The notes beneath the pieces were generated by a model. It made no database searches and was not told the DNA's origin. It worked only from the letters and a program-made list of their open reading frames with translations. This document shows positions 56,569 through 64,000 of a stretch of 64,000 nucleotides of DNA, piece after piece. Every line of letters starts with the position of its first letter. Within the stretch, counting starts at the first letter, position 1. The DNA is from Scedosporium boydii. Lineage: Eukaryota; Ascomycota; Sordariomycetes; Microascales; Microascaceae. The stretch lies in the NCBI GenBank assembly GCA_002221725.1, contig NJFT01000001.1, positions 456,230 through 520,229 of the forward strand, in the 5' to 3' direction. A program made the translations under genes and the position numbers.

Positions 56569-58880
56569 TAATACCACTCACCCGCCCGCACACCAACTTC
56601 TTCCGTTCAGGATTCGAAAATGTCTGCTTGGGGGCCGATACCCATGTACCTCGTGTACAGCGGGAGGAGCCTCCACCCCCGGTCGGCCATAAGGCATAAC
56701 CAGATGCGGCAGTGATGAGCTTGAACCAACAGATTATGCTCGAATCAACATATGAATGCATGGCCAAGAGCTTGAGACAGGACGCAAGAAGACGTGGACG
56801 ACAACGACGATCGACATGTCAGACTGCCAGGCCAGGCTAGATGGGTAGACGCACAGCAGCAGCCAAGCGGACTGCACGAAGACAACGTTGAAGGGACGAC
56901 AAGCGCCACGACTGAACCCAAGTCTCCACCAGGAACGCGAGGACAGGCCCCCAAGGTGCATCCGTCTGCAAATTGCGTTAGTTCGGTGCTACTCTGTCGA
57001 GACCTTTTTTTCTTTCTTTCTTTTCGAAAGTAGATGGGTAATTTATGGCCCCCTGCTCATAGGCCGATAGCAAAGATGCGGCTAGAAAATCAGGGAAAGT
57101 AGGAATGGCGGATGGTAAGGAATGGCCCAGAGGGGTTTAACGTCCTCGGGGGGGCGGGAGGGACGGGAGGGGAGGAGAGGATCGCCATGGCGCAGGACGA
57201 ATAGCAAAGCACTACACTACTTCTCGAACGAGACGACGGAGCGGATAAGGACAAGGGAGTGAGAAAGAGGGAAAGAGGGAAAAGGACCCCAGCGGAGTGA
57301 GGGGAGAGGAGCTAGGCAGCTGGGGGCGGTGATACCAACAGAGTGGTTCAGCCGCTGGTAGGCAGACGCACCCAGCCACTCAGGATGCTCAAGAGGAAGG
57401 GCAGCGCGGTTAGACGACCAGTAGGAATTTAGCCCATGCATGGCGAGGAAACAGGAGATATGCAATCCACAACGCCGTGAGGAGTCGCGGCCAATGAGAA
57501 GCGTGAGGCCAACCCTACCCTGCCCTGCTTTGCCTACGAGAAAGTCCGAGAGAGAAACGAGAGGAGGCCAGTGGATGTGGATCATCACAATAACAAAGAA
57601 CCAACGGAGGGTAGCAGTGGCTGCTCCCAGTTCCTCTCGAGACTCGAACCATATTATCCGAGCTCATGTGTCTTATGAATAACGAATAATGAAGATGATC
57701 GGTTTGCCTGCAGCATCGGACATGACCAATGCACAAATGCATGGCGTTTTGTTTGTCGGCCTAGAAAGGAGGGTGAGTGTTCACTAAAACTCGAAAAGGG
57801 AAATCACGAAAGAAAAACAGGCGGGGTGGATGGCTCAGATGGCCCATTGAAGCTATGGGACTATGAGCAAGTTGCCTTTGTGTCCGCGGCTGCGCATATC
57901 ACTCTTGGCAAAATGATACGAGTTCTGATGCGGTGACCATGCATGTTTGTTTGTGTTTGTGTCCCGACGCTGCCCCCCCGATTTCCCAACCGGATCTCGA
58001 AGGACGGGAGAAGTCGATGTCGGGGACTTGTGCTTGCATGGCCAAAGCCCAAAGCCGACCTGCTATCTCTCGCACTCGGTTCGTGGATGGATGTGGATGG
58101 AAAGCCGCGTCATTGGAGGATCCAGGACGGCAATGGTTCGTCCCAAGTGCAAGCGCGGAGGTAATCTCGGCCGTCTTGACTTGCAGACTCGCAGATGAAG
58201 GCAAACCGGTGTGATCCATTCCATACATTAGTACCTGTGTATGTACGAAGTAGTATTCTGAAGTGGTTGATGGCTCTCGTCGGGACGGATTGAAATTAAT
58301 CTTCCTTTCTGGATTGAGGCAAGATATGCCTGATCCGAGGATCAATGATAGGATTGATCGACGATCAACAATACAATCTCGATCAGGAGGAACTAATGCA
58401 AGAAATACGAAGGAACGCCGACACTGAACACTTGAAATCTGCGAGGTGCTGAGATTCAGCACATTTGATCAATTGATCCGCATCACCAACGACAATCAAT
58501 CGTACTGTACCTTTGTACAAAATCAATCAAATCCTACCAAGGACTCTTTAGTTTACTCCGTTCACTATGCTCAGTGGGGACTAGTGACAAAGTGGCCCGC
58601 TACGGGTTGTTACAGGGGGTCGAGCCGGCGCCACCCCCACTAGCTCAAGTCCAGTCACGCACCGGCTGGCGACCTTTTCCGCCCCCTTCCCTCCTCTGCC
58701 CAGGGTCCAGTCTCAGGGCTCCCAGGGTCATTCTCCATTGATGTGCATTAGTTTCTCTGTGAAGTAGTGCACACTACTACATGTGTTGTGTCCTTTGTAG
58801 ATCCGAGAGCTTTAGCTGTCGTGGAAGTTATAATTACATGGCATGAATAGGATTTCGTTCAATTGATTTGCAGAACCATT

Positions 58881-58964
58881 ACGAAGTCGTGTACGAAGAA
58901 CGAAGTGGATGAAGGATCGAAGTGAACGAAGGTAAGAAGCGAAGGTACGAAGTACACTACTTCA
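58881..58964. repeat. degenerate ACGAAG/GAAGT repeat block
   Basis: About eight imperfect copies of a GAAG-centred unit (e.g. ACGAAGT, CGAAGTG, GCGAAGG, ACGAAGT) lie within 84 bp, followed by an ACTACTTC partial inverse copy. Confidence 0.6.
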
Positions 58965-59452
58965 CCCAACCTCAGGCACAAGCTTTGAGCTCTATTGCAA
59001 CGTCCTGGTCAAATTTGAAATGCAGTGTGGTACCTCGGTACGGGGTACTTCACAAGGCACGAGCGTCACCCCGACCCCGAGAGCCGAAAAAGACGACATA
59101 ACAAGAGAAGGACGCGAAGCCGCCAAAGTCGCCAACATGGTCGCTAGTCTCGCCATGCCTCCGCCATGATATCACTGACTCCCGCCACGATGCAACCTCG
59201 TCTCACGCAAGTTCCTTCCCAAGTTCTCAAGTTCCAACACATCCCATCCTCCCTCCCGAATCACATTGTCCCTTGGTAAATTGCCCAACATTTCAATAAA
59301 TCTCATGCAGGAAACTCACGCCATCCTCCCTGCTTCCCTCCCACCCCTTCAAGAGTGATCGACAACATAAAGCAAGGGACGGACAAATAAACAAACAGAA
59401 AAGACAAGAGAGGGAAAAGAAGGAAGGGAAAAAAAAGTACCGGGGGCCCCTC

Positions 59453-60729
59453 ATGAACCTGCGCCTGTGCCCTCCCACAGGGCCGTGCATCTCCGCCAAG
59501 CTCGCGGCGGCTACTCCCCCGCGCTTATTCCTCCCATCACGATGCCCCCACCATCACCGCCATCCTCCTGACCACCCTTTTCATGTCCGTGGTCCATCCG
59601 AGAGGCGCTTTGGTACCTCGAGGTCGCGGCAGCGTCAGAGCCAAGAGGATTCCGACCCGAGAGATCTCGGAAAGGTGATATTAGACGAGTTTTCTGAGCT
59701 CAAGGAGAAATATGGTATGTCGTGCCCCCCCTCGCTTACACCTCTCAGTCAGGCACCCTGGCTATCACCAACAACACCTCACAAGTTCCTCCATCCTGAG
59801 CCGGTTGCCCCGGCCCCCTCCGCCCTCCGCCCGGTTCTCTTCACTACTACCCTCATCCAACAGAAAAAAAAAATGATAATACCTTTGCTAACTCGTAGCT
59901 CCTGTCACCCCCCTTCCCCCCACCACCAGTCCCTCCCCGTAACCCTCTCATCCTCGCCCACGGCCTCCTCGGCTTCTCCCAACTCTCCCTCCTCTCCCTA
60001 CCCCTCCCATACAGCTACTTCTCCGGCATCTCCCCAGCCCTCACTGCCCACTCCGTGGCCCACCACACCACCACCGTACCCCCCGTCTCCTCCATCGCCT
60101 CCCGCGCCTCCGCCCTCGCCTCCCAAATCTCCACCCTCTGCCCCAACACCCCCGTCAACATCGTAGCACACTCCATGGGCGGCCTGGACGCCCGCTACAT
60201 GCTCTCCCTCCTCAAACCCGCCGACGTCCGCGTCGCTTCCCTCGTCACCATCTCCACGCCGCACCGCGGCTCACTCGTGGCTGACCGGTTCCTCGAGGGT
60301 CTCGGCGGCGAGAGGCGCGATCGCGCTGCCCGGATGCTGAGCCGCGTTGGGCTTGACATCGCGGGTGTGGAGCAGCTGACGAGGAGGTATGTGACGGAGG
60401 AGTTTAACCCCGTCGTGACTGACGTCGAGGGCGTGAGGTACTTTTCCTATGGCGCTGCTATGGAGACCCCGTCGATGTTGAATCCGTTCAGGAGGTCCTA
60501 TGCGCTGCTTGAGGCCCAGGAGGGCCCCAATGATGGGCTTGTGAGCGTCGAGAGTAGTCGTTGGGGTACATACGAGGGTACTTTGATGGGGGTAAGCCAT
60601 CTTGATTTGATCAACTGGTCCAACAACATTGCTTGGACGGTGAAGGGATGGATGGGTATGGAGAGGAGGTTCAATGCTGTGGCGTTTTACCTTGGCATTG
60701 CCGATATGCTAGCGAAGGAAGGATTGTAA
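59453..60729 (+). CDS. alpha/beta-hydrolase lipase (triacylglycerol-lipase type)
   Basis: Two exons, 59453-59714 and 59930-60729, joined by a 215-nt intron (donor GTATGT, branch GCTAAC, acceptor ACCAG) give 353 aa. After the join the frame reads EKYVPPRNPLILAHGLLGF, the strand and oxyanion loop of lipases. The nucleophile elbow is AHSMGG with S169; likely partners are D289 (in NDGLVS) and H311 (in VSHLD). STPHRGS and the C-terminal helix DLINWSNNIAWTVKGW fit lipases of the Tgl2/LipA-like class. The first exon is Arg/Pro/His-rich (RRFGTSRSRQRQSQ) and may be an organelle-targeting lead. The CT-rich stretch around the acceptor could allow another splice site; this one alone keeps the frame. Confidence 0.82.
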
Positions 60730-61168
60730 GAGTATTCAAGTCGTGTAACATCATACCCTCGCATAGCGTTCAATACACCAAAGATTCACTACTGCCTACA
60801 TTGCAGAGCAAACTTGTCAGGAATGTATTTAACATTATTAGTCTTGTAGCTGGACCCCCGCCATGAGTTCGGGATCCTGTTTGTCTAATACAAATGCTAA
60901 ACTCCGAATCCAAATGCCGAATTCAAGGATGGAGAATGGAATGAAACTGTTTAAAGCCAAGAACACACATAGTTCTGGTCTGGAAGAAAACAAAAACTCG
61001 TGAGACTCATAACAAAAAGCGAGAGGGGGAAACCGAAAGGGCAACAAACAAGTGCGCCTGTATGCGCAACGCAAAACAGGTAAGAAAGAGACAGAGAAAA
61101 AAAGAAAGGGGGATGGAAAAAAAGGCTATTCATCCGGTAAGGGAAACTTTTTACAAAAACCGACCCGG
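60730..61168. other. convergent 3' region lipase / alpha-arrestin
   Basis: Lies between two gene ends. A-rich short runs near 61090-61120. No gene. Confidence 0.4.
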
Positions 61169-62815
61169 TCACCGCCTCTTATCAGGTATTTGACTCGGTC
61201 CATTCACGTCCGTAGTAACCCCACTAAACGCCGGCCTCTCCACCGGTCCCGTAGCCTCCGCCGCCATCGCCTCGTCGTAGCTCGGCGGCGCATCATCGTA
61301 CGGCGGGGCTCCTGGCTGTCCAAGCTGCGGCGGGTACAACGGATCGTAAGGCGGTGCCGCCTGGCTGGGTGCGGCGACTTGCTGCTGCTGCTGGAGAGGA
61401 GGAACCATCGGGCCAGAGTTTATCCTAGGAGGTAGCTGGGGCGGACGGTCCTGATCTGCTAGCGTTGCAGCGGGAGCTTGCGCGGGGGGTCTAGCCTGCG
61501 TCGATAGTTTGCCCGGAGGGCGGTTTTGCAGGGCGTTGAGGACTTCAGGAGGCGGCGCGATGCCGGAGTAGACCTTGACGTCGGAAAAGTGCAAGGGGAG
61601 GTAGATGGCCTGCGGCGGTGTTAAGTTCCCGTTGTTGGAAAACATGCCTTTGGGGCCGGGAGCCTCCCAGCTAAGGCCAAGCTTAACGTCGAGGGAATAT
61701 GTTCTTGAGAGATTGCAGGCTGTAAACGAGGGGCAGACGGTATTTGGCAGAGGGATATTTCGCCATATATCGTTGGGCACTTGGATCTTGGTGCCCACTT
61801 CATCATCGGGCGTCCGTGTAAGCGGGATGTGGAGGTTGGGGTTGGAAACGACAACGAATCTGTTGGCTATGGTCTCGACGATGTCATAACACCGTATTCG
61901 CGTGGTACCTATTAACTCTATCTGGACCGCAATAAGGAACACGGCTTGAGTAGAGGGCATCTTCTTCGTGGCGTCGATCTCCAGCGGTATAGGCGAATTG
62001 CAGGTAAGTATACAAGGATGAGGTAGCCAGGCGCACACCTCGACCGACGGCGGTAACAGAGCGTGGTTATTATTAGATTTGGGACCCTCCACCTTTTGCT
62101 TGCCAAAGAACGAATATCTCCGGGGTTCCTGGACGGCCGGGGACAAGGGACGGAAGGCAAACGGCCTCTTCGCGAAAGCCTTGGCCTGCGACTTGGGCGG
62201 GCGAGGCTCCTCGATGGGCATGAAGCGGAAACCGATGTGCGTGCGCCAATTTTCCTTCAGGATCCCTGGTCTCTGCACGGTAGCCTTGATGTAATAGCGG
62301 ATCTCCGCCTTGCCGGGGAATCCGGTGAGAGACGGCGGCAGGGTCTTCTTTACGTGATGCAAAAATATCTGACTCGTCCCGTCCATCATGCGAATGCCCG
62401 ACCCGAAGAGCCCACCCCCTCCGGTTCCAAACCCACCGACTCCGCCGAGCCCGCCCATCTTGGACATGGTGACGATGTCGCTGCACACATTGTTGAAGGG
62501 GATCTTAAACCGAAACGGGAACTGGTGGGTGCCGGGTCTCAGGACGAAGGAGTTGGAGATGTTGTTCTCGTCGGGGAAGACTTGCTGGATGCGGTAGAGG
62601 ATCTTGTGAGACTCGGTCGCGACGGGCCCGCCGGTCGGGTTTCCGGTATGGGGGTCGACCTGGGGCACCAGGGCGGTCTTGGCCTCGCCTTCGAGCTTGA
62701 CGACGATGGTGCCGATTTGTTCGGTGCGTTGGAGGTTTACGATGACGCGGCCGACGATGGGGTCGAGGTTTGTGTAGAACTCGGGCGCATTGTCGAGGAC
62801 GATTCTCACGGACAT
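61169..62815 (-). CDS. alpha-arrestin (arrestin-related trafficking adaptor) with PY motifs
   Basis: One exon, 548 aa, from ATG 62815. The N-terminal arrestin fold starts MSVRIVLDNAPEFYTNLDPI and contains GTIVVKLEGEAKT and PGTHQFPFRFKIPF. A glycine-rich loop (MGGLGGVGGFGTGGGGLFGS) is inserted at about 118-140. The second arrestin domain includes NSPIPLEIDATKKM and DVKLGLSWEAPGPKG. The C-terminal tail is Pro/Gln-rich with PPY/PPSY motifs near residues 504-513 (APPYDDAPPSYDEAM). PY motifs recruit Rsp5-type HECT ubiquitin ligases, so the protein probably targets plasma-membrane transporters for endocytosis. Poly-Gln LQQQQQVA sits before the tail. No intron was seen. Confidence 0.92.
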   Translation of the reverse strand: MSVRIVLDNAPEFYTNLDPIVGRVIVNLQRTEQIGTIVVKLEGEAKTALVPQVDPHTGNPTGGPVATESHKILYRIQQVFPDENNISNSFVLRPGTHQFPFRFKIPFNNVCSDIVTMSKMGGLGGVGGFGTGGGGLFGSGIRMMDGTSQIFLHHVKKTLPPSLTGFPGKAEIRYYIKATVQRPGILKENWRTHIGFRFMPIEEPRPPKSQAKAFAKRPFAFRPLSPAVQEPRRYSFFGKQKVEGPKSNNNHALLPPSVEVCAWLPHPCILTCNSPIPLEIDATKKMPSTQAVFLIAVQIELIGTTRIRCYDIVETIANRFVVVSNPNLHIPLTRTPDDEVGTKIQVPNDIWRNIPLPNTVCPSFTACNLSRTYSLDVKLGLSWEAPGPKGMFSNNGNLTPPQAIYLPLHFSDVKVYSGIAPPPEVLNALQNRPPGKLSTQARPPAQAPAATLADQDRPPQLPPRINSGPMVPPLQQQQQVAAPSQAAPPYDPLYPPQLGQPGAPPYDDAPPSYDEAMAAEATGPVERPAFSGVTTDVNGPSQIPDKRR

Positions 62816-64000
62816 CTTCTCCCGCTAGATAATGACTACCTGGGGGTAAGAGGATCAAAGCGACGGGATGGCAAAGCGGGAGGGTCTCAACTCATTGTTG
62901 CCCTTCGGTGGAAGGTATCGTTCTAGAGAATTAGGTTACTCTTTTTTTTGTCGCCTTTGCTCCCTCTATTTCTTGTGATGCAGTGAACCCAGTCTGGATA
63001 GTGGGGCTATTTGGGGGCAAAAGTTAGCTTTGCTGCGATGGGGAGAGATGGCGATTCAAGATCAAATAGCGAGCCACACGTGTAGCCAAGACTTTATTTG
63101 AGGAGCCCTCCCAGGTCAGGCAATTGGCAGGAACAACCCAATCCAAGAAAGCAAAAACGGCAAATATTTGCTGGGCGGCGTACGAAGCAAAAGGCACCAA
63201 GGTTTGATGATATATTAGCCCAGGCACACGATTTCTGACAGGATGCAAGGCCTGGCAAACAAACGCCCTTCGGTTCCAATACAGTTTGTACGTATGCGAC
63301 GTCTGCAACGCACAACCTCTGCTGCGACCTGCAATCTGCAACCCCGCCAAATTCTGATTCGTGCGTGGTTGCTTGCGCGAGGCGAGCGGCTCGGTTTTTT
63401 CAGCTGGGAAGGGTTTGGGTCGTCGAGGCGAAGCAATGCCGCCAGGGGTGAGAAGACAATGGTCTTATTTCAAGGAGAAATAATAAAGCACGGGCGAAGC
63501 AGCCTCTGAAGATCAGCAATATTCTAGTAGCATCAATCGTGTTGCGTACGCACTCCTTTGACAAGGTTGGGCTCAGCCTCCACGGACGCGTGGTGCGAAA
63601 GCGGCATCGCTTGAGTTCCAGAAGCCATGATTGATGATGTCACCGCCCTGGCACACTTCAATGTTGACCCAAGCACCATAACGGCCAGGCTTGACAGGTC
63701 ATCGTCTGTGGCTGATCAGGGAATAATAATACAACTTAACACCCCCATTTCAGCGAAGGAATTTATCCTGGAAACGGGAAGCCGATGCATTCTCAATGCA
63801 TGATTCGTTTTATTTTATCTTCAAGGAGGCTTAGGGGAACGACTGGCGGTATTGAGAGTTCACCATCGGTATTGGTAGGAGGGGGATGAACCACAAGACC
63901 TCAATCGTCTCGATTCGTCCAGCTGGACTTCCTTCAACCCTTGACAGATCAACAATCGCTCCGGGAAGACGTTCTGGAAATTCTGTAAGGCATGACAGAG
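62816..64000. other. alpha-arrestin promoter and right flank, no firm gene
   Basis: Right of the arrestin start. Near 63573-63804 two short overlapping frames on opposite strands look weakly coding (see findings). Nothing else was recognised up to the window edge. Confidence 0.4.

Larger units (their letters stand above)
55811..59452. other. 3.6 kb gene-poor stretch
   Basis: Left end is the promoter and 5' UTR of the RTA1-like gene. The ORFs at 56378-56767 (minus) and 57899-58462 (minus) are open but lack motifs and composition of genes. Contains (CA)8 at 56553-56568, a degenerate CGAAG repeat block at 58881-58964 and the palindrome GATCAATTGATC at 58467-58478. The last ~150 bp before the lipase start is purine-rich. 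Confidence 0.45.

Noticed and set aside
57899..58462. 187-aa minus-strand ORF in the 3.6 kb stretch
   Set aside because: Open on the other strand and in several frames as well; composition not gene-like.
1..64000. CRISPR array, prophage or intact transposon
   Set aside because: No spaced direct repeats, integrase, transposase, reverse transcriptase or terminal repeats are visible; the genes are typical eukaryotic nuclear genes with introns.

Overview
The window is nuclear DNA from a filamentous ascomycete (Pezizomycotina, most likely Sordariomycetes). Genes lie singly on both strands, without operons. They carry short introns (roughly 50-100 nt) with GTANGT-type donors and CTRAC-type branch sites, coding regions are richer in C/G at third positions, and nearly all recognisable products are single-copy fungal orthologues. 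I cannot name the genus or species from sequence alone.

Left part (1-23 kb): a Gfo/Idh/MocA oxidoreductase, two low-complexity or coiled-coil proteins of unknown function, and an amino-acid permease. Next is a divergent pair, a UBR7/Mlo2-type UBR-box + PHD protein and the replicative helicase subunit MCM2, sharing a ~440 bp promoter with cell-cycle (MCB/E2F-like) sites. Then come an acidic disordered protein interrupted by one in-frame TAG, a head-to-head pair of broken protein-kinase-like genes, a TRAPPC2L/Tca17-type vesicle-tethering subunit, and a HAPSTR1/C16orf72-like nuclear protein.

Middle (23-38 kb): trifunctional C1-tetrahydrofolate synthase with a 21-nt microexon and a possible mitochondrial N-terminal extension, translation factor eIF3i, an ISWI-class chromatin remodeller, a tRNA-His(GTG), and a ferric-reductase-type flavocytochrome with a glycine-rich N-terminus.

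Right part (38-64 kb): a ~9.6 kb stretch with no supportable gene, a giant (~1,600 aa) coiled-coil protein, a small TPR-like ORF, an RTA1-family membrane protein, a second ~3.6 kb gene-poor stretch, an alpha/beta-hydrolase lipase, and an alpha-arrestin with PY motifs.

Most of the genes are housekeeping (replication, chromatin, translation, one-carbon metabolism, membrane traffic) and do not form a pathway cluster. I see no CRISPR, no intact transposon and no secondary-metabolite cluster. The main anomalies are the broken kinase pair, the TAG-split acidic protein, the twin palindromes near 22.46 kb, and the long gene-free stretch at 38-47.6 kb.
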